The notes beneath the pieces are model-generated. The model saw only the letters and a list, made by a program, of their open reading frames with translations, was not told where the DNA came from and made no database searches. Below, one piece after another: positions 1 through 8,290 of a DNA stretch of 64,000 nt. Made by a program: the position numbers and the translations under genes. Numbering within the stretch: the stretch's first letter is position 1; every line of letters starts with the position of its first letter. Source of the stretch: Pseudomonadota bacterium (lineage in GTDB: Bacteria > Desulfobacterota > Binatia > Binatales > Binataceae); the NCBI GenBank assembly GCA_021325025.1, contig JAJPHZ010000001.1, positions 1 to 64,000 of the forward strand, read 5' to 3'.

Positions 1-50
1 CGACCCCAGGATTAGGAATCCTGTGCTCTATCCTGCTGAGCTAAGGGGGC
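1..50 (-). tRNA. tRNA-Arg (CCT), 3' part cut by window edge
   Basis: Read on the minus strand, the acceptor 5' strand GCCCCCT is followed by TA, a D-arm with GCTC pairing GAGC, and an anticodon arm CAGGA / TTCCTAA / TCCTG. The anticodon is CCT, which reads the arginine codon AGG. The variable loop begins and then the window ends, so the T-arm and 3' acceptor strand are missing. No attachment-site repeat or integrase is visible next to it. Confidence 0.9.
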
Positions 51-195
51 GCGTCTTGAAGATAAAGGATTTCCGTTGAGGAAGCATCAGGCGCGGACTG
101 CGGTTGATGGCGGGTGATACTTGCCGGCTCCTTTGACCCGATTGACATCGGCACCGCCGCCGCGACAGGTTAGGACGCCTGGGAGAGTGGCCGCG

Positions 196-1077
196 ATGAA
201 GATCGGCGTCGGAGCGTTTATCGATGAGAGCACGCAGCCGCCGGATGTGATTGGACGGCTGTGCGAAAAACTGGGGTTCGAGTCGATCTGGCTGCCCGAG
301 CATCCGGTGATGCCGGTGGCGACGGTGCCGCCGCAGACCAGCGTCAGCGAGCGCGTGTTCGAAAGCCAACAGGTGCCCGACTGGTACACGCGCATCCCCG
401 ACCCCTTCGTCACCCTGATGGCGGTAGCGGCCGCCACCACGCGGCTTAGGCTGGGCACCGGGGTTTGCCTGGTGCCCGAGCATGAACCGATCACGCTGGC
501 CAAGACCGTCGCCACGCTCGACCTTTTCTCCGGTGGCCGCTTTCTGTTCGGAGTCGGCGCGGGCGGTATCCGCGAGGAGTCCGCGGCGATGGGCGTGGAT
601 TTCCGCCGCCGCTGGGTGATGACGCGCGAGTACCTGCGCGCGATGAAGGAGCTGTGGAGCAAGCCCGTATCGCAGTTCGACGGCGAGTTCGTCAGCTTTC
701 CGGCGCTGAAATCCCTGCCCAAACCGCTGCAAAAACCCCATCCCCCGATCCACATCGGCGCCGGCGGCATCGGCCCCAGTTCGGCGCGCGCGCTGCGCGA
801 CACGGTCGCGCTGGGCGACGGCTGGGCGCCGGTGGCGATCCCGCCTAATCAATTGGTAAAGGAATTAGCCACATTGAAGGAGCTGTGCGCACAGGCCGGA
901 CGCGACTTCAGCGCGCTCGAAATCACCATCTTCATGCCCATCGAGCAGGGCAACCCGCGCGACACCTTGCGCGCTTACGAAGCGGCCGGCGCGCATCGGC
1001 TGGTCTTTACCCTGTTCGCGCCGCAGCTTACGGAACCGATGCTCGCGGAGCTTGCGCGGCGCTACGTGGGCGGCTGA
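196..1077 (+). CDS. Luciferase-like (LLM class) F420-type oxidoreductase, copy 1
   Basis: This 293-residue protein belongs to the bacterial luciferase-like TIM-barrel family, whose members use F420 or FMN to oxidise or mono-oxygenate small organic substrates in the cytoplasm. Family-type stretches include GFESIWLPEHPVMP near the N-terminus, a conserved LGTGVCLVPEHEPITLAKT segment around residues 90-110 and FGVGAGG after it. The open frame runs further upstream, but the ATG at 196 gives the normal MKIGVGAFI start and has GGGAGAG upstream. The next gene is a close paralogue only 30 bases away, so the two are probably a tandem duplication in one transcript. The substrate and the choice of F420 over FMN cannot be told from the sequence. 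Confidence 0.85.
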   Translation: MKIGVGAFIDESTQPPDVIGRLCEKLGFESIWLPEHPVMPVATVPPQTSVSERVFESQQVPDWYTRIPDPFVTLMAVAAATTRLRLGTGVCLVPEHEPITLAKTVATLDLFSGGRFLFGVGAGGIREESAAMGVDFRRRWVMTREYLRAMKELWSKPVSQFDGEFVSFPALKSLPKPLQKPHPPIHIGAGGIGPSSARALRDTVALGDGWAPVAIPPNQLVKELATLKELCAQAGRDFSALEITIFMPIEQGNPRDTLRAYEAAGAHRLVFTLFAPQLTEPMLAELARRYVGG

Positions 1078-1107
1078 TTGCACGCCAAGCCAAGCGGTCG
1101 ATGGAAA

Positions 1108-1986
1108 ATGAAAATCGGCATTCTCGCCTACATCAATGAAAACACGGCCCCCGCCGACGCGATTGCGCGCCGCTGCGAGGAGTTGGGATTTGAGTCGATC
1201 TGGCTGCCCGAGCATCCGGTCATGCCGGCCCGCTTTGCGCCGCCGCAGACCAAAGTCAGCGAGGAAGCCTACCAGGAGCGCGCGGGCGACTGGTACGCGC
1301 GCATCCCCGATCCCTTCGTGCTGCTGACGATGGCGGCGGCGGCGACCACGCGCATCCGCCTTGCGACCGGAATCTGCCTGGTGCCCGAGCATGAGCCGAT
1401 CACGCTGGCCAAGACGGTCGCGACTCTGGATTACTACTGCGGCGGGCGGCTGCTGTTTGGCGTGGGTGCCGGCGGCATCCCGCAAGCGTCGGCGATCATG
1501 GGCGTGGACTTTCGGCGCCGATGGGACGTCACGCGCGAATACATCGGCGCCATGAAGGAGCTGTGGACGGCGCAGGAGTCGCGCTTTGAGGGCGAGTTCG
1601 TGCGCTTTGCGCCGGTCAAATGCTTTCCCAAGCCGCGCCAGAAACCGCATCCGCCAATCCATGTCGGCGCCGGCGGCATCACACCCAACTACCAGCGCGC
1701 GCTTAGAAACACGGTTGCATTCGGCGACGGATGGGCGCCGCTGGCGGTTGCGCCGCAGCGGCTCGTCGAGGACCTCAAGACGCTCAAGGAATTGTGCGCG
1801 CAGGCTGGACGCGATTTCAACGCGCTTGAGATTTCCATCTTCTTTCCGGTCGAGCTGCGCGACCCGCGCGAGACAATCCGCGCCTACGAAGCGGCCGGGG
1901 CGCATCGTTTGGTCTTCAACCTGTGGGCGCCGCAGAAGAACGATCCCGCGCTCGACAACCTCGCGCGCCGCTACCTCAACGCCTAG
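1108..1986 (+). CDS. Luciferase-like (LLM class) F420-type oxidoreductase, copy 2
   Basis: This 292-residue protein is a full-length paralogue of the gene just upstream: it shares the N-terminal MKIG start, SIWLPEHPVMP, CLVPEHEPITLAKTVATLD and GVGAGG segments in the same order. It is expected to be a flavin or F420 dependent oxidoreductase of the luciferase-like TIM-barrel family. The reading frame extends to a TTG at 1078, but the ATG at 1108 matches the paralogue start. It lies before a CaiB/BaiF CoA transferase and an SDR, so the block looks like a degradation pathway for a CoA-activated organic acid. That pathway role is inference. A repeat element begins a few bases after its TAG stop. 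Confidence 0.85.
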   Translation: MKIGILAYINENTAPADAIARRCEELGFESIWLPEHPVMPARFAPPQTKVSEEAYQERAGDWYARIPDPFVLLTMAAAATTRIRLATGICLVPEHEPITLAKTVATLDYYCGGRLLFGVGAGGIPQASAIMGVDFRRRWDVTREYIGAMKELWTAQESRFEGEFVRFAPVKCFPKPRQKPHPPIHVGAGGITPNYQRALRNTVAFGDGWAPLAVAPQRLVEDLKTLKELCAQAGRDFNALEISIFFPVELRDPRETIRAYEAAGAHRLVFNLWAPQKNDPALDNLARRYLNA

Positions 1987-1991
1987 CAGCT

Positions 1992-2136
1992 GTTGAAAAA
2001 GGATTTTCACAGCCTGCTCCCTCTCTCTTATCTCTCCCACAGGGAGAGAAGATTAAGGAAGGAAGCCACTTCTCATGCAGGGTGTTGAGGACCACCAGCC
2101 TGGTAAACTTTAAAATCCTACTTTCTCAACACCCTG
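1992..2136. repeat. MITE-like/hairpin repeat, copy 1
   Basis: A non-coding element of about 145 bases begins GTTGAAAAAGGATTTT and carries near its other end AAAATCCTACTTTCTCAAC, an imperfect inverted copy of the start. It contains two hairpins: CTCTCCC-ACA-GGGAGAG (2032-2048) and CAGGGTGTTGAG (2078-2089) pairing perfectly with CTCAACACCCTG (2125-2136). A near full-length second copy lies at 47777-47924. It starts six bases after the stop codon of the upstream oxidoreductase. Confidence 0.8.
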
Positions 2137-2235
2137 CGAGCGATTCATCGGCGCTTGATAAATCAGCGCAGCAGCCGTAAGGATCGGCATCGCGGACGCC
2201 AAGTCCAAAAGCGTCGCCAAGCAGGGGAGTCGCCG

Positions 2236-3480
2236 ATGCCGAATGAGCCGCGAGCGCTGGCCGGAGTACGGGTGCTGGAGCTGACCAACTATATTGCTGG
2301 GCCGATAGTGGGCCGGATGATGGCCGACATGGGAGCCGAGGTCGTCAAGCTGGAAATGCCGCCGCGCGGCGATTACAACCGCGGCCCGATGCCGCCGGCC
2401 GACGCCGCGCAGCGCTACAGTCCGGGGCACGCCTTTTATAACCGCGGCAAGCAGAGTCTGTGCGTCGATCTCAAACGGCCCGAGGGCGCCGCGCTGGTGC
2501 GCGAGCTAATTGCGCATTTCGACGTGTTCATCGAAAACCTCACGCCCGGCCTGGTGCGCAAGTACGGTCTTTCGTGGGAGCAACTGAGCGCCGTCAATCC
2601 GCGCCTGATCATGTGTTCGGTGTCGGCCTTCGGCCAGACCGGCCCGCTGGCGACCTTTGCCGGCACTGACGCAATCGCGCAGGCGATGTCGGGCATCACC
2701 TCGATGACCGCCGACGCGCACGGCACGCCCATCTTCACCGGGGTGTTCATGGCAGACGGCAACGCCGGCGTCAGCGCCTATGGCGCGGTGGTAACCGCGC
2801 TGTTCTTCCGCGAAAAATCGGGGCTGGGACAGTACATCGACCTGTCGCTCAGCGAATCGATCTTCCATCTGCACGACAATTCGCTGTGCAGTTGGCTGTT
2901 CAGCAAAGGCGCCGAAGTACCGGCCCCCTTCGGCAGCCATCGCAACGGCGACGGACCGCACGGCTACTTCAAGACGCCCGACGGCTACCTGATCCTGGTC
3001 GTCCTGACCCATCGCTGGAAGCAGTTTACCGAGGCGATTGGCAAGCCGGAACTGGCCGAAGATCCGCGCTTCCTCACCATGCAGGGCCGTTCGGATAACC
3101 GCTACGTGCTGGCCGCCATCGTCGAGGAGTGGATCCAGAACAATTTCAAAACCCGCGAGGAGGCGATCCGCTTCTTCCGTGACGCCGGGCTGATCGCGGC
3201 TCCGGTGCTGAGCGTGCCCGAGGCGGTCAACCATCCGCAGTTCAAAGAGCGCGGCACGATGGAGTCGATCGAGGTCCCCAACTTCGGTCCGATCCCGCTG
3301 CCCAAGGCGCCCTTTCACATGTCGCGCACGCCCTCGCGCATCCCGCCCACCATCGCGCTGCTGGGCGAGAACAACGCCGAGATACTGCAAAATTTTCTCG
3401 GCTATGGCGCCGAACGAATCGCGGCGCTATTGGACAGCGGCGTCATCGCCCAGGACCCGGCGCTGGCGCATCACGGCTGA
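2236..3480 (+). CDS. CaiB/BaiF family CoA transferase
   Basis: This 414-residue protein is a family III CoA transferase, moving CoA between organic acids in the cytoplasm. The N-terminal LAGVRVLELTNYIAGPIVGRMMADMGAEVVKLE segment carries the usual layout of this family, followed by NRGKQSLCVDLK and, around residue 155, SAFGQTGP. The ATG at 2236 follows GGGGAG and is preferred over an upstream frame extension into the repeat-adjacent region. The partners upstream (luciferase-like enzymes) and downstream (SDR) point to a degradation route for an activated carboxylic acid. The second copy of this family in the window is at 15110. The substrate is unknown. Confidence 0.88.
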   Translation: MPNEPRALAGVRVLELTNYIAGPIVGRMMADMGAEVVKLEMPPRGDYNRGPMPPADAAQRYSPGHAFYNRGKQSLCVDLKRPEGAALVRELIAHFDVFIENLTPGLVRKYGLSWEQLSAVNPRLIMCSVSAFGQTGPLATFAGTDAIAQAMSGITSMTADAHGTPIFTGVFMADGNAGVSAYGAVVTALFFREKSGLGQYIDLSLSESIFHLHDNSLCSWLFSKGAEVPAPFGSHRNGDGPHGYFKTPDGYLILVVLTHRWKQFTEAIGKPELAEDPRFLTMQGRSDNRYVLAAIVEEWIQNNFKTREEAIRFFRDAGLIAAPVLSVPEAVNHPQFKERGTMESIEVPNFGPIPLPKAPFHMSRTPSRIPPTIALLGENNAEILQNFLGYGAERIAALLDSGVIAQDPALAHHG

Positions 3481-3553
3481 CGGCGCATTCGCACGCACTT
3501 GAGAAATCCGTCCGCCATCCATAAGTGACGGGTGAACTCGCAAGGAGACAGCC

Positions 3554-4321
3554 ATGAGCGACGTGCTTAGCGGCAAAGTAGCGTTGGTGACCGGCGGCGC
3601 GTCGGGGATCGGCCGCGCGACGGTCACAGGCCTGCTCAAAGTGGGCGCGGCGGTCGCAATCCTCGACCGCGACGAGGCCGGAGTCAAAGAAGTTGCCGAG
3701 CAGGGGCGCGCCAGGGGCGGCAATACGCTGGCCGTGCCCTTCGACTTGACCAATCTCAAGGCCATCCCCGACGTCGTGGCGCAGGTGGTGCACAAGCTGG
3801 GACGCATCGACATCCTGGTCAACGCTGCAGGTGTCGCCGGGCGGGGCCAGCCGCTGCTCAAGCTTGAAGAAGAGGACTGGGACTTTATTTACACAGTCAA
3901 CCTCAAGGCGCCGATGCTATTGATGAAGCATGTGGCCCAGCACATGGTCGAGCGTGGCGGCGGCGGACGGATCGTCAATATCAGCTCCAGCTCGGCCTTC
4001 CGCGCGCGCCAATCGCCCGCCGCCTACGCCAGCTCCAAGGCGGCGATCGTGCAGTTGACGCGCTCCGCCGCCGCGGAGTTGGCGCAGTACGACATCAACG
4101 TCAATGCCGTGGCGCCCGGCTTCACCATCACCGGCATGACACGAGCGATGGGCGAGGAGCGCTTTCAGCGCGCGGTCAGCAGCGGTCCGCTGGAAAATCT
4201 CTTCCATCGCCCCTCGCAGCCCGAGGACGTGGCGGAGGCGATCGTGTTCCTGTGCCTGCCCGGCAGCCGCCAAATCACCGCACAGACCATCCACACCAGC
4301 GCCGGCGCGGTGATTCGCTGA
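3554..4321 (+). CDS. SDR family NAD(P)-dependent oxidoreductase
   Basis: This 255-residue protein is a classical short-chain dehydrogenase/reductase that oxidises or reduces alcohol and ketone groups with NAD(P). It shows the nucleotide-binding TGGASGIG motif at residues 14-21, NAAG near residue 95, a serine in the ISSSSAF strand, and YASSK with the catalytic Tyr and Lys around residue 158. The start has AAGGAG eight bases upstream. It lies 73 bases after the CoA transferase on the same strand, so co-transcription is likely. The exact substrate is not visible. Confidence 0.88.
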   Translation: MSDVLSGKVALVTGGASGIGRATVTGLLKVGAAVAILDRDEAGVKEVAEQGRARGGNTLAVPFDLTNLKAIPDVVAQVVHKLGRIDILVNAAGVAGRGQPLLKLEEEDWDFIYTVNLKAPMLLMKHVAQHMVERGGGGRIVNISSSSAFRARQSPAAYASSKAAIVQLTRSAAAELAQYDINVNAVAPGFTITGMTRAMGEERFQRAVSSGPLENLFHRPSQPEDVAEAIVFLCLPGSRQITAQTIHTSAGAVIR

Positions 4322-4329
4322 CGCGGCGC

Positions 4330-4797
4330 TCAGTTGCCGTAGGGAAACTTGCCGTCGGGACGCGCGACGTAAGCCTCGATCGGAAATCCGTCGGGGTCCT
4401 CGAACAGGAACATGAAGCCGGGGGCACTTTCCTCGAAATTGCCGATCGTGTGCTCCCGGACTTTGACGCCGCGCGCCTTGAGTTCGGCCAGCGTTTTTTC
4501 GGGCTCAGTGATGCCGACCGTGAGATGGGAAAGGCCCAGGGCGTTGGTCTGCGGAGGTTCGCGCAGGGGCGGACTGGCCGGCTGATCGAAGTGAATCAAC
4601 TCCAGCCGATAGCCGTCGCGCATCAGCAGCCAGACGGTGAACTCGGCCTTGGCAAATCCCATCACCTGGGCCGGACCGGGCTTGTCGTAGCGGATTTTCG
4701 CAATCTCCTTGAAACCGAGCACGTCGCGATAAAACGGCACCGACTTTTGCGGGTCGGAGATGCCGATCGATACGTGCAGGAACTGGGTTATCGCCAT
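4330..4797 (-). CDS. VOC (glyoxalase/dioxygenase fold) family protein
   Basis: This 155-residue protein has the vicinal oxygen chelate layout of two beta-alpha-beta-beta-beta modules: FLHVSIGISDPQKSVPFYRDVLGF at the start and LSHLTVGITEPEKTLAELKARGV in the second half, ending in FEDPDGFPIEAY. Metal-ligand positions typical of the fold (His in LHVSIG, Glu late in the protein) are present. Members act as dioxygenases, epimerases, glyoxalases or resistance proteins. It is convergent with the SDR and only eight bases from it. The start ATG has GGAG upstream. The reaction is unknown. Confidence 0.8.
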   Translation of the reverse strand: MAITQFLHVSIGISDPQKSVPFYRDVLGFKEIAKIRYDKPGPAQVMGFAKAEFTVWLLMRDGYRLELIHFDQPASPPLREPPQTNALGLSHLTVGITEPEKTLAELKARGVKVREHTIGNFEESAPGFMFLFEDPDGFPIEAYVARPDGKFPYGN

Positions 4798-4882
4798 GGT
4801 CTACTCCGGGGCACGGACAATTGACGTGGCCGGCAGCCTACCACAAGCCGGGGGGCGGCGGGATCATCGCAAGCCATCGCCG

Positions 4883-5557
4883 CTACGGACGACCGGGCCT
4901 GGGAGCCGCGTAGGGAGCCGGCGGGCAGGGGTTGGGTCCGCAGCCGCCGTAAGGACGCGGGTATACATACGGGGCGTAGCCGGGTGGCATGGTTCTGAAT
5001 GCGGCGCCGCTGCCGCCCAATCCGATCGCCAATCCCAACGCGATGAGCGGAATCAGAGCATTGACCAGATTGGACGGGGAATTCTGCTGGCTCAGATACA
5101 TCTGCACTTGCTGATTGTATAGCTGACGGGCACCCTCGGACCGCTGGTTGAGATAGGCTTGGGTGTCCTGCAGTTGATCATCCCCTGCCCCGGCTGCCGG
5201 CAAGGGAGTTGAAGGCGATCGCATGGACAAAAGCTCGGGCCGAATCCTGATCCGGTTGGTGATGACGATCCGCGGATCATTTAGAAACAGGCGCGTCCTT
5301 TTTTCGGCGTTGCTCTTGCCCAGCTCGGTGGCAGTGTAGCCGGAGAGCATCACCGATCGACCGCCCTCGGGCGATTTCAGAACCTGCGCACTGACCAGCG
5401 GCAACCGGTTGCGCTTTAGGAAGTCGGTCAGGCGGCGGCTCTGTTCGGTATCGACGGTCGGGGTTGCGGCGAGCGCGGCGGGAAGCGGGGCCAGCGCCAA
5501 CGTCAGCCACGCCAGCACTGCCAGCAAGAAGGAGCAACTCCTGGTTCGCCTTTTCAT
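4883..5557 (-). CDS. Exported protein with Pro/Gly-rich C-terminal tail
   Basis: This 224-residue protein starts with a clear Sec signal peptide (KRR, then a hydrophobic stretch ending ALA-A around residue 30). The mature part has an alpha/beta segment at about 35-105 resembling a small periplasmic recognition domain, a glutamine-rich helix (residues 125-160), a hydrophobic stretch LVNALIPLIALGLAIGLGG at about 165-185, and a tail of Pro, Gly, Tyr and Cys (PYGGCGPNPCPP). The single hydrophobic stretch could anchor it to a membrane. I do not recognise a named family. It probably acts in the envelope; the role is unknown. Confidence 0.7.
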   Translation of the reverse strand: MKRRTRSCSFLLAVLAWLTLALAPLPAALAATPTVDTEQSRRLTDFLKRNRLPLVSAQVLKSPEGGRSVMLSGYTATELGKSNAEKRTRLFLNDPRIVITNRIRIRPELLSMRSPSTPLPAAGAGDDQLQDTQAYLNQRSEGARQLYNQQVQMYLSQQNSPSNLVNALIPLIALGLAIGLGGSGAAFRTMPPGYAPYVYPRPYGGCGPNPCPPAPYAAPRPGRP

Positions 5558-6000
5558 GGCGATTCCTGTGGCACCCAGGTCTTAGCCCGTCCTTGTCAGA
5601 CGCATTTTCCGGACCACACCGAAGCTGGTGCCCATAGCAGCGCTCCCAAACGCGCCGATTTGGATTCCTGGCAGCACCGCGTGTCAGCGCACCGGATTGT
5701 CCCCAACGGGGGCAGGCGATTGACGCCAAGCGCTACAACGATCGATGGCGGCTTTCCATACCGAGGCGGTGCAAGCGACTCTCCAGCGCCGGGCTTCAAG
5801 TAAAACCATCTGCCTCGTGGGGCCGGAATCAACGGGTGTCTGACACTTTCTCGGACAAGACCTCGACAGGAAGGCGGCACATAAATTGCGCTCGCCTCGG
5901 CTGAGTGCGGACAAAATGACGTCCGTTTCCATGCTCCTAATGCCGCTTAATCCTCGGCGCCATGGCAAGCAGGATAGCCATTGAGTCCAGGAGGTCCGCC
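5558..6000. other. Intergenic region between divergent envelope genes
   Basis: This 443-base stretch separates the divergent exported protein (minus) and lipoprotein (plus) and must hold both promoters. No convincing coding frame was found, no repeat was recognised, and its composition is like its neighbours except for some A/T runs near 5880-5930. The ribosome-binding site of the lipoprotein gene is at its right end. Confidence 0.5.
5989..5994 (+). promoter_or_regulatory. Ribosome-binding site that fixes a GTG start
   Basis: AGGAGG is followed by six bases and then GTG at 6001. This selects the GTG over the upstream in-frame ATG at 5962, which has no such site. Confidence 0.75.
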
Positions 6001-6921
6001 GTGTGCCGACGGTTCTGGTTGCTGGCGTTGTCGTTAACGCTCGGATGCGCGGCCAACAGCTATGAGACGCGGCCGTTCTTTCAACAGGAGTATGAAGCAG
6101 ACACGCATGGCCTGAAGACTGGGTTGGATCATTTGGTTGAACTGGACCCCGGGGGCTTTCGAGTGTTTGTCGCGTCGGACTATCTGCAACATGCTCCGGC
6201 TCGTATCGCCGTGCTGCCCTTTGCCGACACCGGCAGCGCCAACTTTACGATCGACAAGATACCGGTGACCTTTCGCAATCGCGAACAACGCATCAGATGG
6301 GCTTGGACGGACGCGCAGCGGCTGCGGCGAGCGATCCAGGGTTATCTGTCGCAGCGTGAATTTACCCCAATCAATCTCGGCGGTATCGACGCGGTACTGC
6401 GCGTGCGGGGTATCGACACCCCCGCCCGGCTGTCGCAGGTGCCGCCCCAGGTCCTGGGTAACTGGTTAGGGGTGGACGCGGTCGTGTACGGCGCGATCCG
6501 GAACTACGAGGCGTATTACCTGGGCCTGCTCGCCGCCTGGCGCGTGAGCGTCGAGGTCACCATCGTGTCAACTCACAACGGGGATGTACTTATCGCGGCC
6601 GACGGCACCCGCTTTGATACCAGTTTGATGGTGGCCTTGAGTGCGGAAGATATAGCGATCTCGGCCGCAGAAAACCTCCTTCAACTGCGCGATATCAACC
6701 TGGCCCGCTCCGAGGAAGAGGCCTGCCGCGAGATTGTTCGTCGCATACCGGTATCCAACTACCTGGAGCATCTCAACCAGCAATCCGCCCTGGATTACGC
6801 GGAAGATTCTCCCCTGCAAACCTGGGGTGGTGAGCCGAGCGCAAATGATCGGCAGCGGCAGGCATCAGGCAGCAATTCAATCTTCAGTCCCCTTAGACTG
6901 ACTCGCCATACAAATCATTAG
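6001..6921 (+). CDS. Putative lipoprotein, DUF799/GNA1162-like
   Basis: The 306-residue product begins with a short charged region and a hydrophobic segment ending LTLGC at residue 16, an imperfect lipoprotein signal. The mature domain has APARIAVLPFADTG, a helical region, a strand LGVDAVVYGAIRNYEAYYLG and a strand with VEVTIVSTHNGDVL, the order seen in DUF799/GNA1162-type outer-membrane lipoproteins that are often found with efflux or secretion systems. The GTG start is chosen because an exact AGGAGG lies six bases upstream. The C-terminal 70 residues are not recognisable. The family assignment is by eye and could be wrong; an envelope lipoprotein is well supported. Confidence 0.65.
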   Translation: MCRRFWLLALSLTLGCAANSYETRPFFQQEYEADTHGLKTGLDHLVELDPGGFRVFVASDYLQHAPARIAVLPFADTGSANFTIDKIPVTFRNREQRIRWAWTDAQRLRRAIQGYLSQREFTPINLGGIDAVLRVRGIDTPARLSQVPPQVLGNWLGVDAVVYGAIRNYEAYYLGLLAAWRVSVEVTIVSTHNGDVLIAADGTRFDTSLMVALSAEDIAISAAENLLQLRDINLARSEEEACREIVRRIPVSNYLEHLNQQSALDYAEDSPLQTWGGEPSANDRQRQASGSNSIFSPLRLTRHTNH

Positions 6922-6936
6922 CAAGGAGAAAGCAAG

Positions 6937-7425
6937 ATGAAAGTCGAACAATTGATGACACGCAATGTAAAGACGTGCACGGAAGCGGACACCCTCAACC
7001 GCGCCGCGCAACTGATGTGGGAGGCCGACTGCGGCTTCATTCCGGTGATTAGCGCCGACGGCAATGGAAAGCTGGTCGGAGTCCTGACCGACCGCGACAT
7101 CGCGATGGCGGCATATACGCAGGGCAAGCAGCTCTGGAGTATTCCGGTGGGGACCGCGATGGCGCGCAACGTGATCGTGTGCCACACCCGAGACGGAATC
7201 AGTCAGGCCGAAGCAATCATGCGCGACAATCGTATCCGGCGTCTTCCGGTTTTGGACGACCAGGAACGGCTGGTGGGCATTCTGTCGCTTAACGACATCG
7301 CCCGCGAGGCCGAGCGCGAGACTGCGGCCGGCAAACGCGCCGAAGTCAGCCCGGAGGAAGTGTCGCGCACGCTTGCCTCCGTGTGCCAACCGCGGATATC
7401 GCGCGAGATGACGGCCGTGGCGTGA
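6937..7425 (+). CDS. CBS-domain pair protein
   Basis: This 162-residue cytoplasmic protein is made of two CBS domains, roughly residues 8-62 (MTRNVKTCTEADTL to GVLTDRDI) and 72-127 (MARNVIVCHTRDGI to GILSLNDIA). Such pairs bind adenine nucleotides or similar ligands and regulate partner proteins; stand-alone copies are common. It lies 15 bases after the lipoprotein gene with GCAAGGAGAAAG upstream, so the two are likely co-transcribed, though a functional link is not obvious. A second stand-alone CBS-pair gene occurs at 45082. Confidence 0.88.
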   Translation: MKVEQLMTRNVKTCTEADTLNRAAQLMWEADCGFIPVISADGNGKLVGVLTDRDIAMAAYTQGKQLWSIPVGTAMARNVIVCHTRDGISQAEAIMRDNRIRRLPVLDDQERLVGILSLNDIAREAERETAAGKRAEVSPEEVSRTLASVCQPRISREMTAVA

Positions 7426-7643
7426 AGACAGCGACCGCTGCTCGAGCCCCGACCCGAGGTCCGGATACGCGCCGCGCCCGCCGAACGTCAAGATTGCCGA
7501 AGGCCACCGCCGCTGGCGGTGCGCAGCGGACTTGACGACGCGAGCGCGGCGCTCCCATCAAGCGGCAGAAGCGGCACGGCGTGCTGTGCGCCCGAGGCAG
7601 GAAGTGTCGCTATCCCCGCCCGCCAACGCAAACGGCGAACGCC

Positions 7644-8009
7644 TCAGGCGTGAGACAGTTGCTTGACCACCTTCATCAGCGCCTTGACATCGATCGGCTT
7701 GTAGATGATCGCTTCGGCGCTGATATTGTCCACTAACCCGCTGGCGGTCATTACTACTACAGGTAGGGATTCGAGCCGGGGATCGTTTTTCTGCCGTTCC
7801 AGGACTTCCCATCCGCTCATTTCAGGCATCATCAGGTCCAGGATCATCAAGCCCGGCGCCCGGGCGTCGATGCACTCCAGCGCCTCACGGCCGTTGCCCG
7901 CGCACACTACCGCATAGCCTTGACGCGATAAGAGCTGCGCCAGCAGGTCGCGGCAATCGGGATCATCGTCGACGACTAAAATCGTTCCCTTGTCGGCGCG
8001 CTGATGCAT
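7644..8009 (-). CDS. Single-domain response regulator
   Basis: The 121-residue protein is a receiver domain with no output domain: VVDDDPD forms the acidic pocket, D58 in LMILDLMMPEMSGW is the phospho-acceptor, T in VVVMTAS and K in IIYKPID complete the active site. Such proteins relay phosphate between kinases or act by protein contact. The frame is open to a TTG at 8045, but the ATG at 8009 gives a normal receiver start; this choice is not certain because no strong ribosome-binding site is seen. It is downstream of the histidine kinase on the same strand, its likely partner. Confidence 0.82.
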   Translation of the reverse strand: MHQRADKGTILVVDDDPDCRDLLAQLLSRQGYAVVCAGNGREALECIDARAPGLMILDLMMPEMSGWEVLERQKNDPRLESLPVVVMTASGLVDNISAEAIIYKPIDVKALMKVVKQLSHA

Positions 8010-8290
8010 TTGACTGGACCCGTGATAACTCAAACCCGCCGCCAATCTTCACTCGGCACCGGACGCAAGCGCCGTGCCATATGTCGCAGCCGACAAAGTT
8101 GCAAACTTGTGGCGAATAGAGCAGAATTAAGCAACCATCAAGCAAAAGCTTCCGCGCGTCAGGCCCTCCCCGCGGTTTGTAGAAAATTCATCGTACTCGA
8201 AATGGCGGTTGGAAACACTCAGGCGGCTGATCGTCACCTGACCAAATCGCGAGGCTGGCAACAGCCGGTCTGGGTGCAGGGAGTTCCGTT

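Noticed and set aside
7505..7521. Shared terminator between the CBS gene and the response regulator
   Set aside because: CACCGCC-GCT-GGCGGTG is a perfect stem of seven but has no T-run on either side; too weak to call.
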